From assembly GCA_035405785.1 (NCBI GenBank), contig DAONJS010000001.1:372001-436000 (forward strand): a DNA stretch of 64,000 bases. The letters run 5' to 3'. Shown here piece by piece: positions 52,762 through 60,811 of this stretch (position 1 is the stretch's first letter; every line of letters starts with the position of its first letter). Under the pieces are notes generated by a model. The model searched no databases. It saw only the letters and a program-made list of their open reading frames with translations, and was not told the DNA's origin. The position numbers and the translations under genes were made by a program. Source of the DNA: BPGX01 sp035405785. GTDB taxonomy: Bacteria; Bacteroidota; Bacteroidia; B-17B0; Aurantibacillaceae.

Positions 52762-54186
52762 TTAATTTTTTAAATATTGATATATGAGTGATTGTATTTC
52801 AGCATCTGTTTCAAAATAACGATTAAATTCATAAATGATTTCTACTTTTGATGGATCGGTTTGTAGAGCTTTTTCAAGAATAGCAAGTCCTTCTTTACGA
52901 TACTGATATGTTAGCAAAATGCTTGCAAGACAATATTGTAGCTGAACATCATTATCATTCTGATTGTAAATTTGGTCGGTAAGTAAATCTAATGCATCTT
53001 TGGCATAGCCCGATTTTTCTAATGCTATTGAATACCATACAATAGTTTCTGATTTTTTGTAATCCTTATCTATAATTAGTTTTAATACTTCAATAGCTTC
53101 TTCATAAAATTCCATTAAAATGTACAATTTACCAATGTTGATAATCACTTCGGGGTCATCATTAGAATTTTGAAGGGCTTGATATATGCAACTAATGGCT
53201 TCATTGTCTTGTGATAAATGTGCATATGCTTCTGCTAATCCAAGCCAAGCACGACTGTTTTTGGGGTTATAGTGAAGAGATTTATGAAAATATTGTATAG
53301 CTTTTTCGTAGTCGGCTATTTCATTATAAGTTTCTGCTAATACATTGAGTAAATAGGTGTTTTGTGGATCATTTTCTAAAAATTCTTTCAATAGTTCAAT
53401 AGCATCGTTATAGCGATTAAGTTCTTTAAGAATGTCTGACTTTTTTAATACAATTAATAAATCCGAAGGATTGATAGCAAGAGCAAAATTGATGCTTTCT
53501 AAAGCATTTTCAAAGTCGTTTTTGTCGTAATAACAAAATGCCATGTATAACCACGCATCAGAATTAAAAGGCGATGCATCAATCACTTTTTCAAAGTATT
53601 TGATACATTCATCTAATTGTTCTAATTCACTGTAAGCAAAATATATTTTGTAAAGAGCAGGATTATTTTCATCTGATATTTCAACAGATTTTTTCAGATA
53701 ATGAATGGCTTCGGCATATTTGTCTATCATCAGATATTCAGATCCTATGATGTTGTAAACAAAATCTTTACTGGGAAAATCAAAGTTCAATAATTTTTTA
53801 TATTCCTGAATGGCTTGTTCAGATAAGCCCATTTGAGAATAAATATCTCCTTTTGTAAGAAAAAATTGCGGATCATTATGAATATCCTGCTCTATTTGAT
53901 TAAGCAATTTCATTGCATCAATGGTACGATTTTGTTTAGCAAGCAGTTCTACTTTTTTTAATAAAATTTCGGAGGAATCAGGATAGTACTCTAAACCTAC
54001 TTCAATGGCTTTGGAAACCATTTCTATATTCATCCATCCTAAATAGTAATCTATTATATCAATAATATCTTCTTTGTCAAAAAAAGCATATTCATTAGAA
54101 TTAACAAAGTTTTCAAACTTTGAAATAAGTTCTTCAAATTCTTTGTCTTCTTCAAAATCAAAAAAATCGTCGTCTTCTCTGCTCAT
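52762..54186 (-). CDS. Tetratricopeptide-repeat protein
   Basis: A 474-residue soluble protein with an acidic N-terminus (REDDDFFDFEEDKEFEELIS) and about ten TPR units from residue 60 on, for example GDIYSQMGLSEQAIQEYKKL, AWLYMAFCYYDKNDFENALE, AETYNEIADYEKAIQYFHKS and AWLGLAEAYAHLSQDNEAIS. No enzymatic domain or signal peptide is seen, so it is likely a cytoplasmic scaffold. It is coupled to the DtxR-family gene upstream (2-nt gap) and comA downstream (4-nt gap). Confidence 0.85.
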   Translation of the reverse strand: MSREDDDFFDFEEDKEFEELISKFENFVNSNEYAFFDKEDIIDIIDYYLGWMNIEMVSKAIEVGLEYYPDSSEILLKKVELLAKQNRTIDAMKLLNQIEQDIHNDPQFFLTKGDIYSQMGLSEQAIQEYKKLLNFDFPSKDFVYNIIGSEYLMIDKYAEAIHYLKKSVEISDENNPALYKIYFAYSELEQLDECIKYFEKVIDASPFNSDAWLYMAFCYYDKNDFENALESINFALAINPSDLLIVLKKSDILKELNRYNDAIELLKEFLENDPQNTYLLNVLAETYNEIADYEKAIQYFHKSLHYNPKNSRAWLGLAEAYAHLSQDNEAISCIYQALQNSNDDPEVIINIGKLYILMEFYEEAIEVLKLIIDKDYKKSETIVWYSIALEKSGYAKDALDLLTDQIYNQNDNDVQLQYCLASILLTYQYRKEGLAILEKALQTDPSKVEIIYEFNRYFETDAEIQSLIYQYLKN

Positions 54187-54188
54187 CT

Positions 54189-54869
54189 TTATTTAATTTC
54201 GGTTACTAATATATTATCGGCAATTTTTCCTGAAATAATGATTTGTTTGCTGTTTGAAAAGGCAATTTTCACTGAATTGTCATAAGGTATTTTTTCAATC
54301 AATTTTACTTTGGTGCCAATATGAATGGAAATTTGTTGCAGGTATTTTAAAAATTCTTGTGAAGTGTCTTTCACTGCCACTACTGTATACCATTTTTTTG
54401 TTTTGATATTTGATAAAATTGTATCGGGCAAACTTGGTATTTTTCCTAAAGCATCTGGAATGGGCTCTCCGTGTGGATCGTATTGTGGATATTGTAAAAA
54501 CTTTTCAAGTTTTTCTATCAGTTCATCCGATTGAATGTGTTCTAATTGTTCTGCAATTTCGTGTAATTCATCCCAATTAAAATGTAGTTTTTCATATAAA
54601 AAGGTTTCCCACAATCTGTGTTTGCGAAGTAATTGTTTGGCATATAAAATACCTGTATTTGTCAATTGAATTTCGCCGTATTTTTTGTAATTGATTATTT
54701 TTTTCTTTTTGAGTTTTTTAAGCATATCTGTAACGGTAGCAGGCTGTACTTTTAATATTGTGGCAATATCTTTTGTGCCTACTTTATTATTATGTTTGAT
54801 TTCGTAAGACAATGTATAAATGGCTTTAATGTAGTTTTCTTCTGTTATAGAAAATTCAGATTTCATCAA
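54189..54869 (-). CDS. DtxR/MntR-family metal-dependent transcriptional regulator
   Basis: A 226-residue regulator. Order: winged helix (EENYIKAIYTLSYEIKHNNK, then VGTKDIATILKVQPATVTDM), dimerisation/metal domain (LLRKHRLWETFLYEKLHFNW, LHEIAEQLEHIQSDEL) and a C-terminal FeoA-like SH3 domain (IHIGTKVKLIEKIPYDNSVK). Such proteins sense Mn(II) or Fe(II). The metal cannot be assigned here, because no transporter is adjacent. It leads the operon with the TPR protein and comA. Two Met codons at the start leave 1-residue uncertainty. Confidence 0.9.
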   Translation of the reverse strand: MMKSEFSITEENYIKAIYTLSYEIKHNNKVGTKDIATILKVQPATVTDMLKKLKKKKIINYKKYGEIQLTNTGILYAKQLLRKHRLWETFLYEKLHFNWDELHEIAEQLEHIQSDELIEKLEKFLQYPQYDPHGEPIPDALGKIPSLPDTILSNIKTKKWYTVVAVKDTSQEFLKYLQQISIHIGTKVKLIEKIPYDNSVKIAFSNSKQIIISGKIADNILVTEIK

Positions 54870-54898
54870 AAAGTTTTTTGTATAAAGATAGTAAATTT

Positions 54899-56227
54899 TT
54901 ATTGCATAATTGGTGGTGTTTCATCATTAAGTCGTGAATCTAATGCATCTCTTAATCCATTACCTACAAGCATAAATGCAAACACAAGAATCATAATTGT
55001 AACACCTGGGATAAATGCCAGATATGCTTTGTCTACTAAAATATAACCTCTGTGAGTGTTTATCATTTCTCCCCATGAAGGTGTGGGTGGCTGTGCTCCA
55101 ATGCCCAAAAAACTAAGTCCAGCTTCAGTCAAAATGGCTGTAGCAAAGTTAGATGCGGCAATAACTATAACAGGACCAATGATATTAGGCAATATGTGTC
55201 TTAAAATAATTCTGCCGTTTGTAAATCCTAATGCCCTTGATGCTTCTATAAAATCTTTTTCACGAAGTGATAACACCTGCCCTCTTACTACTCTTGCTAC
55301 ATCTACCCACATTGTTAATCCTACTGCAATAAAAACCTGAATAATGCCTTTACCTAAAACTAATGTGATGGCAATAACTAAAAGTAGTGTTGGAATTGAC
55401 CACACAACATTGATTATCCACATAATGATGTCATCTGTTTTTCCTCTGAAATAACCAGCAATGGCTCCCAGTAATATGCCTATAAATACAGATATAATAA
55501 CAGACACAAACCCAACACTTAATGAAATTCTTGTTCCAATAAGCAGGCGACTGAGCATATCTCTTCCTGCTACATCTGTACCTAACCAATAAGTGCGATA
55601 AAAAATGGCTTGTTCCTGAACTTTTTTTCTTAAAGAAAAAATACTTTCCTGAACTTTTGTGCCATCGGTTGTATAAAAGGTTAGTAAGCCATTTTCTTTA
55701 TCAAAACGAATAGGCAATTTGGTATCAATAGAATATAGCACATCAGCAATATTGAAAGAAACTTTAATACCTTTATTGGGATTACTGCCTGTATAACCCT
55801 CAATAGTTACATATTGATCGTGAAAGAAGTAATAATAAATAGGATGAGAGGTATAGTCCAAATTTTTTCCAAACATCATTATTTCAAAGATATTTTGTTT
55901 TTCATTTGTAAAATCATTCTTTTTTACTTTGAGCATTTTAATTGTAAAGCCCATTGGTTTAGTATGGAGTTCGGGCTTTTGGTCATTGGCAAATGGAGTA
56001 GGATCGGGAGTAATTAAATAACCAAGAATAGAAACAACAGTAGCCAAAATAATAATAGCTAAACCAATAAGAGATAAAGGATTTCTTTTGAATTTTTTCC
56101 ATTCGGCATCACCCAATAGTAAAAATGTTTTCGCAGAAATTTTATTTTTAGAGAACAATTTATTTTTCCACGAAAATTTTTGTTTGTTCATTTTTTGAGG
56201 TTCGCTTTTAATTAGTTCATCGGTCAT
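54899..56227 (-). CDS. oppC: Oligopeptide/dipeptide ABC transporter permease (OppC-like)
   Basis: A 442-residue permease. A cytoplasmic start (SAKTFLLLGDAEWKKFKRNP) is followed by TM1 (LSLIGLAIIILATVVSILGY), then a periplasmic insert of about 140 residues, then the BPD core with FYRTYWLGTDVAGRDMLSRL, GTRISLSVGFVSVIISVFIG and the EAA-type loop DFIEASRALGFTNGRIIL, ending LRDALDSRL. The start at 56227 is fixed by an ATGA overlap with the glycosyltransferase stop (56224-56226). A start at 56269 would lie inside that gene. No OppB or OppA gene is adjacent. Confidence 0.87.
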   Translation of the reverse strand: MTDELIKSEPQKMNKQKFSWKNKLFSKNKISAKTFLLLGDAEWKKFKRNPLSLIGLAIIILATVVSILGYLITPDPTPFANDQKPELHTKPMGFTIKMLKVKKNDFTNEKQNIFEIMMFGKNLDYTSHPIYYYFFHDQYVTIEGYTGSNPNKGIKVSFNIADVLYSIDTKLPIRFDKENGLLTFYTTDGTKVQESIFSLRKKVQEQAIFYRTYWLGTDVAGRDMLSRLLIGTRISLSVGFVSVIISVFIGILLGAIAGYFRGKTDDIIMWIINVVWSIPTLLLVIAITLVLGKGIIQVFIAVGLTMWVDVARVVRGQVLSLREKDFIEASRALGFTNGRIILRHILPNIIGPVIVIAASNFATAILTEAGLSFLGIGAQPPTPSWGEMINTHRGYILVDKAYLAFIPGVTIMILVFAFMLVGNGLRDALDSRLNDETPPIMQ

Positions 56228-57312
56228 TTTAATTTTTTTAGAAAGAGATATTGAAAAATTAAAGCACAAACATAAGGAATATACCCTATTTCTGCAATTA
56301 AAAAATAGAAGGGATTGATTTCCTTTAATTTCAAGTGTTTTTGAACAGTGTATAAAATAATGAAATCAACCAGAATTTTGATAATAAAAACTTTTACAAA
56401 GAGGTTTAAATTGATTGTAAAAATCAATAATAGTAAGATATTCATAGCACTTATCAGTATTCCTGAAAAAGTATTAAAATAATCATTTACAATAGTTGTT
56501 TTTGATAGCCATCTACTTTTTTGAGCAAAAAGTGATTTTAATTTTTGGGGAGGATATGTATAAACTATTGAATCATTTGAAAAACAAGAAGTGATTTTGC
56601 AATTAGCAGATTTAAATTTTTGTAAGATGAAAATATCATCGCCTGTTGGAAGATGATAGTTTGTTTTGTAAGGTTGAAGTTTTAGAAATGTTTCTTTACG
56701 AAATGCCATATTAGCCGCATTACATAAAATGGGTTTATTTAAGTTTAAACTTCCTTTAGTTAAACTCATCAATGCAAGACCTTCAAAGTATTGCAAATAA
56801 GCCAGAATTTTTTTCTTTTCAATGAATGTAATAACAGGAGCAATTATCAAGTCGTTTTTATTATTCATTTTGTTATGTAATTTTTTGAACCAATTGTTAG
56901 ATAAAGTAAAGGTATCTGCATCTCTTAAAATAATCCACTCAGATTTTTTATTGCTGTGTTCAATGGCTTTTTCAATACTTCTTTTTTTGCCAGTATTTTT
57001 CTCATTTGAAATGATTTGAAATGGTATTTTTGATTTTTCTAAAACACTTTTTGCAATTTGAATAGTGTTATCAGTAGAACCATCATCTACAATCAGTATT
57101 TCTGCGTAATTTGAAATTTCATCTTGACTAATAATGCTCATTAAACATTTTTCAATTTTTCTCTCTTCATTGTATGCACAAATGATAATGCTACAAAAAA
57201 CATTTTCATTTGAAGGATTAATTGTAACATCTTTTTTTTGAAAATAATAATCTACGATTATCCAAAAAGTTGCATAACCCAAAGTAATAATTAATGTTAT
57301 CCAAAATATCAT
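56224..57312 (-). CDS. Membrane glycosyltransferase family 2
   Basis: A 362-residue enzyme with an N-terminal membrane helix (MIFWITLIITLGYATFWIIV), a GT-A domain (FCSIIICAYNEERKIEKC, ILIVDDGSTDNTIQIAKSVL, WIILRDADTF with the DxD motif, LPTGDDIFILQKF and SRWLSK of the processive type) and three C-terminal hydrophobic segments. The pattern fits a membrane-bound glycan synthase. It overlaps the flippase-like gene upstream by 4 nt and the OppC gene downstream by 4 nt, so the three are translated together. Confidence 0.88.
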   Translation of the reverse strand: MIFWITLIITLGYATFWIIVDYYFQKKDVTINPSNENVFCSIIICAYNEERKIEKCLMSIISQDEISNYAEILIVDDGSTDNTIQIAKSVLEKSKIPFQIISNEKNTGKKRSIEKAIEHSNKKSEWIILRDADTFTLSNNWFKKLHNKMNNKNDLIIAPVITFIEKKKILAYLQYFEGLALMSLTKGSLNLNKPILCNAANMAFRKETFLKLQPYKTNYHLPTGDDIFILQKFKSANCKITSCFSNDSIVYTYPPQKLKSLFAQKSRWLSKTTIVNDYFNTFSGILISAMNILLLLIFTINLNLFVKVFIIKILVDFIILYTVQKHLKLKEINPFYFLIAEIGYIPYVCALIFQYLFLKKLK

Positions 57313-58232
57313 TTTTTCAATTTAAATTTTATCAAAACGATTGCAAATCCTGCAATGCTTGGAATTACTAAATTGATTAACCAGAGAAGTGTAGCAATTA
57401 ATGATGCTTCTAAGTCAGAAATACCAATATCTTTGAATACAAAAATGGCTACTAAAGAGCGAACAGCCACTTCAATAATACTTATCATTGGTATAACAGA
57501 TGTAACTAAAAAGTAAATAGCAATGTCTGAAACAAAGATTAAATTAAAACTTTGTTGAGTATTAAAAATCAGAAAAATCAAGTAAAATTGTATTAGAAAA
57601 ACGAAGTATCTGATAAATGAGAGTACCAGTAATTCTAATTTTAATAAATGTGAAATTTCGTAAGACGAAAATGGAATTATTTTTTGTAAGAAATGTAATT
57701 TGTCGGCATAAATTATCAAAGCACTTATGGCTAAGAAAATAATAACGGCAAAAGCAATGATGATTTTAAGATTAATATCAGCATTGTAAAAATTAAATTT
57801 CAATAAAAGCATAAAAATTCCAATAACAACTGTAACATACATTTGAAATGCCGCATTTACAAAGTGAAGCACGCTTATACTATTTCTGTTTTTTTCAGAA
57901 TAAAATAAAATTTTACCTAAAAACTCACTACTTCTTGCAGGCAGTAAATGTCCGTATGCTAATCCTACTAATACAGAATTTATGGCATTTAAAAAAGAAA
58001 TTTTCTCTACAACACTGCTAATTTTGAACCATTTAAAACTTTCAATTCCCCAATTTACAAGCATTAGCAAAACACATAAAAAAAGGTATTTAAAATTTTC
58101 TATACTAAAAATAAGTTTAAAACTTTCTGTCAATTCGCTTTTTGAAAAAGATTGATATAAGCGGAAACTCAAAATTATCAATGCTACTAAACCCAATATC
58201 CAGATGAGTAAATTTTTAAACTCTTTACGCAT
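57309..58232 (-). CDS. Flippase-like (LPG synthase TM region) membrane protein
   Basis: A 307-residue multi-pass protein of the YbhN/AglD group: LVNWGIESFKWFKISSVVEK then FLNAINSVLVGLAYGHLLPA, with the conserved SSEFLGKILFY motif, and a C-terminal region SVIPMISIIEVAVRSLVAIF. Relatives carry lipids or polyprenol-linked sugars across the membrane. It begins the flippase-GT-OppC operon, with 4-nt overlap to the glycosyltransferase. Its divergent neighbour is cca. Confidence 0.85.
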   Translation of the reverse strand: MRKEFKNLLIWILGLVALIILSFRLYQSFSKSELTESFKLIFSIENFKYLFLCVLLMLVNWGIESFKWFKISSVVEKISFLNAINSVLVGLAYGHLLPARSSEFLGKILFYSEKNRNSISVLHFVNAAFQMYVTVVIGIFMLLLKFNFYNADINLKIIIAFAVIIFLAISALIIYADKLHFLQKIIPFSSYEISHLLKLELLVLSFIRYFVFLIQFYLIFLIFNTQQSFNLIFVSDIAIYFLVTSVIPMISIIEVAVRSLVAIFVFKDIGISDLEASLIATLLWLINLVIPSIAGFAIVLIKFKLKK

Positions 58233-58286
58233 TTTATTTTATTGGCTAAAAGTAGTGAATTTAAAAATAGCAATGCAATAAGTATC

Positions 58287-58294
58287 TATATTTG
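58287..58294 (+). promoter_or_regulatory. cca -7 box (TATATTTG)
   Basis: Exact TAnnTTTG match, 21 nt before the ATG at 58316. The TTG extension from 58292 starts within it. Confidence 0.6.
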
Positions 58295-58315
58295 TGCCAA
58301 ACAAATAATTTACCA

Positions 58316-59737
58316 ATGGAATTTTCATTTTTACAACAGCCACTTTTCAAATTACTCACACAATGTTTTGATGAAGTTAATACAGAAGCATATTTAATTG
58401 GCGGATTTGTAAGAGATTATTTTTTATACAACACAATATACAATGAAATAGATATTGTTTGCACACATAACGCTTTAGAAGCCGCAGAAAAGATTCGTGA
58501 AAAACTTGGATCAGATGCTAAACTTAGTGTTTTCAAAAACTTTGGAACTGCTCACATCTCAAAGGATAATTTAGTAATTGAACTTGTAAATGCCCGCAAA
58601 GAATCTTATCGTGCAAATTCCCGGAAACCATTGGTTACTTCGGGCACTCTTGAAGATGACCAAAAAAGAAGAGATTTTACCATCAATGCATTAGCCATTG
58701 GTATTGATAGCAAAAATTTAGGAAAATTTGTAGATCCATTTAATGGCTTACAGGATTTACAAAACAAAATTATACGCACACCATTAGACCCAGCGATTAC
58801 TTTTAGTGATGACCCACTCAGAATGCTCAGAGCCATTCGCTTTGCAACAAAACTTCAATTTACAATTGAACCATCAACATTTAATGCTATTAAAGAACAA
58901 AAAGAAAGAATAAAAATTGTTTCTCAAGAAAGAATTACAGAAGAATTAAATAAAATTTTACTCGCACCCAAACCTTCAATTGGCTTTTATTTATTAGATG
59001 AAAGCGGATTGTTAGAGATTATTTTTCCGGAGTTAGCAAAATTAAAAGGCACAGAAACTATTCAAAATTTATCTCACAAAGATAATTTTATTCATACCTT
59101 GCAAGTGCTGGATAATTTGTGTAAAAAATCAGATAATTTGTGGTTAAGATGGGCAGCACTATTGCACGATATTGCTAAACCTGCTACCAAAAGATTTCAG
59201 GAAGGAAAAGGTTTTACATTTCATGGTCACGAAGAATTAGGAGCAAGAATGATTCCAAAAATTTTTAATCGATTAAAATTACCACTTAATGAAAAAATGA
59301 AATATGTTCAAAAGTTAGTGCGATTACATTTAAGACCTATTGTGCTTGCAAAAACAGAAGTAACAGATAGTGCAGTCAGAAGATTATTATTTGAAGCGGG
59401 TGATGATATTGACGATTTAATGTTACTGTGTGAAGCGGATATCACAACTAAAAACCCATTGAAATTAAAAAGATATTTACACAACTTTGAAATTGTTCGT
59501 CAAAAATTAAAAGAGTTAGAAGAAAAAGATCATATTCGTAATTTTCAACCACCTGTTCGTGGTGAAGAAATTATTGAAATGTTTAATTTAAAACCCGGTA
59601 AAATTGTTGGTATATTAAAAGACGCTTTGAAAAATGCTATTTTAGATGGGGTTGTAAAAAATGATTATGAAGAAGCCAAAAAGTTTTTGATAGAGTTTTA
59701 TGCACAAATAAAAGATAATGTCTCAAATACTAATTAA
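58316..59737 (+). CDS. cca: CCA-adding / poly(A)-type tRNA nucleotidyltransferase with HD domain
   Basis: A 473-residue class II tRNA nucleotidyltransferase that adds or repairs the 3' CCA. AYLIGGFVRDYFLYNTIYNE contains the GGxVRD motif. RRDFTINALAI and DDPLRMLRAIRFATKL are further family motifs. The C-terminal HD part has LRWAALLHDIAKPATKRF. The metal motif is EID where the family usually has DxD. ATG 58316 is chosen because a TTG at 58292 lies in the promoter. The only tRNA here lacks an encoded CCA, consistent with need. The tsaC start overlaps the 3' end by 20 nt. Confidence 0.93.
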   Translation: MEFSFLQQPLFKLLTQCFDEVNTEAYLIGGFVRDYFLYNTIYNEIDIVCTHNALEAAEKIREKLGSDAKLSVFKNFGTAHISKDNLVIELVNARKESYRANSRKPLVTSGTLEDDQKRRDFTINALAIGIDSKNLGKFVDPFNGLQDLQNKIIRTPLDPAITFSDDPLRMLRAIRFATKLQFTIEPSTFNAIKEQKERIKIVSQERITEELNKILLAPKPSIGFYLLDESGLLEIIFPELAKLKGTETIQNLSHKDNFIHTLQVLDNLCKKSDNLWLRWAALLHDIAKPATKRFQEGKGFTFHGHEELGARMIPKIFNRLKLPLNEKMKYVQKLVRLHLRPIVLAKTEVTDSAVRRLLFEAGDDIDDLMLLCEADITTKNPLKLKRYLHNFEIVRQKLKELEEKDHIRNFQPPVRGEEIIEMFNLKPGKIVGILKDALKNAILDGVVKNDYEEAKKFLIEFYAQIKDNVSNTN

Positions 59738-60710
59738 ATCAATGATTGGAACGGATATACAACTTGCAAAAGAATTTTTATCAAAAGGTGAAGTAGTTGC
59801 TATTCCTACTGAAACAGTTTATGGATTAGCAGCTAATGCTTTTGATAAAAATGCTGTTACAAAAATTTTTGAAATAAAAAATAGACCTTTTTTTAACCCG
59901 CTCATTGTTCATTGTAAAAATTTAGAATACATTCATTTCATTTCAAAAGATATAGATGAAAGGTTGATGTTATTGATGAAAAAATTTTCACCAGGACCAT
60001 TAACTATTTTAGTAGATAAAAAAGATATTATTCCAGATTTAGTTACAGCAGGGCATTCAAGAGTAGCGGTGAGAATACCCAATCATCCACTGACTTTAAG
60101 TTTATTAAATATACTTGATTTTCCGCTTGCAGCACCAAGTGCTAATCCTTTTCAATATATCAGTCCTACAAGTGCAACGCAGGTTTATGAACAATTGGGA
60201 AATAAAATACCGTATATTTTAGATGGTGGAAAATGCACAGTAGGTATAGAATCTACAATAGTGGGTGTGGAACAAAGTCAAATTGTAGTGTATCGCTTAG
60301 GTGGTTTAAGTGTTGAAGATATTGAAGAAGTAGTTGGGAAAGTAAAATTGTTACAAAAAGAAATTGTTGATGATGATAAATTAGCAAAAGAAGCACCAGG
60401 ACAATATAAAAAACATTATTCACCTAAAAAGCCATTTATTGTTGGAAATTTGATTGAGTTAATTCAACAAAATAAAGATAAAAAAATTTTTGCGATATGT
60501 TTTGGAAATAAAGATTTATCGGGATATTCAAATGTTCAGGAATATAACTTATCTATTAAAGCAGATTTGAAAGAAGCTACAATGAATTTATTTGAATATC
60601 TTTACAAAGCAGATAATTCCGATGCAGATATTATTATTGCTGAGTATTTACCAGATATAGGTTTAGGCAGGGCTATAAACGACAGGTTAAGAAGAGCAAT
60701 TGAGAGGTGA
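59718..60710 (+). CDS. tsaC: Threonylcarbamoyl-AMP synthase with Sua5 domain
   Basis: A 330-residue YrdC/Sua5 enzyme that makes threonylcarbamoyl-AMP for tRNA t6A37. The YrdC part has GEVVAIPTETVYGLAANAF, NRPFFNPLIVHC, SPGPLTILVDKK, RVAVRIPNHPL and APSANPFQYISPT. A Sua5 C-terminal domain starts at about residue 230: EAPGQYKKHYSPKKPFIV, ending IGLGRAINDRLRRA. It overlaps the cca 3' end by 20 nt, so the two are translationally coupled. Both act on tRNA. Confidence 0.94.
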   Translation: MSQILIKSMIGTDIQLAKEFLSKGEVVAIPTETVYGLAANAFDKNAVTKIFEIKNRPFFNPLIVHCKNLEYIHFISKDIDERLMLLMKKFSPGPLTILVDKKDIIPDLVTAGHSRVAVRIPNHPLTLSLLNILDFPLAAPSANPFQYISPTSATQVYEQLGNKIPYILDGGKCTVGIESTIVGVEQSQIVVYRLGGLSVEDIEEVVGKVKLLQKEIVDDDKLAKEAPGQYKKHYSPKKPFIVGNLIELIQQNKDKKIFAICFGNKDLSGYSNVQEYNLSIKADLKEATMNLFEYLYKADNSDADIIIAEYLPDIGLGRAINDRLRRAIER

Positions 60711-60784
60711 CTGTAAATTTAATGGAGTATTGTTTCCTTAAAATTGAATATCGTTTTCTAGTAAAAACAGAAAATTAAATAAAC

Positions 60785-60792
60785 TATATTTG
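60785..60792 (+). promoter_or_regulatory. rnr -7 box (TATATTTG)
   Basis: Exact TAnnTTTG match, 19 nt before the rnr ATG. Confidence 0.6.
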
Positions 60793-60811
60793 CAAAAAAT
60801 AAAATTATTTT

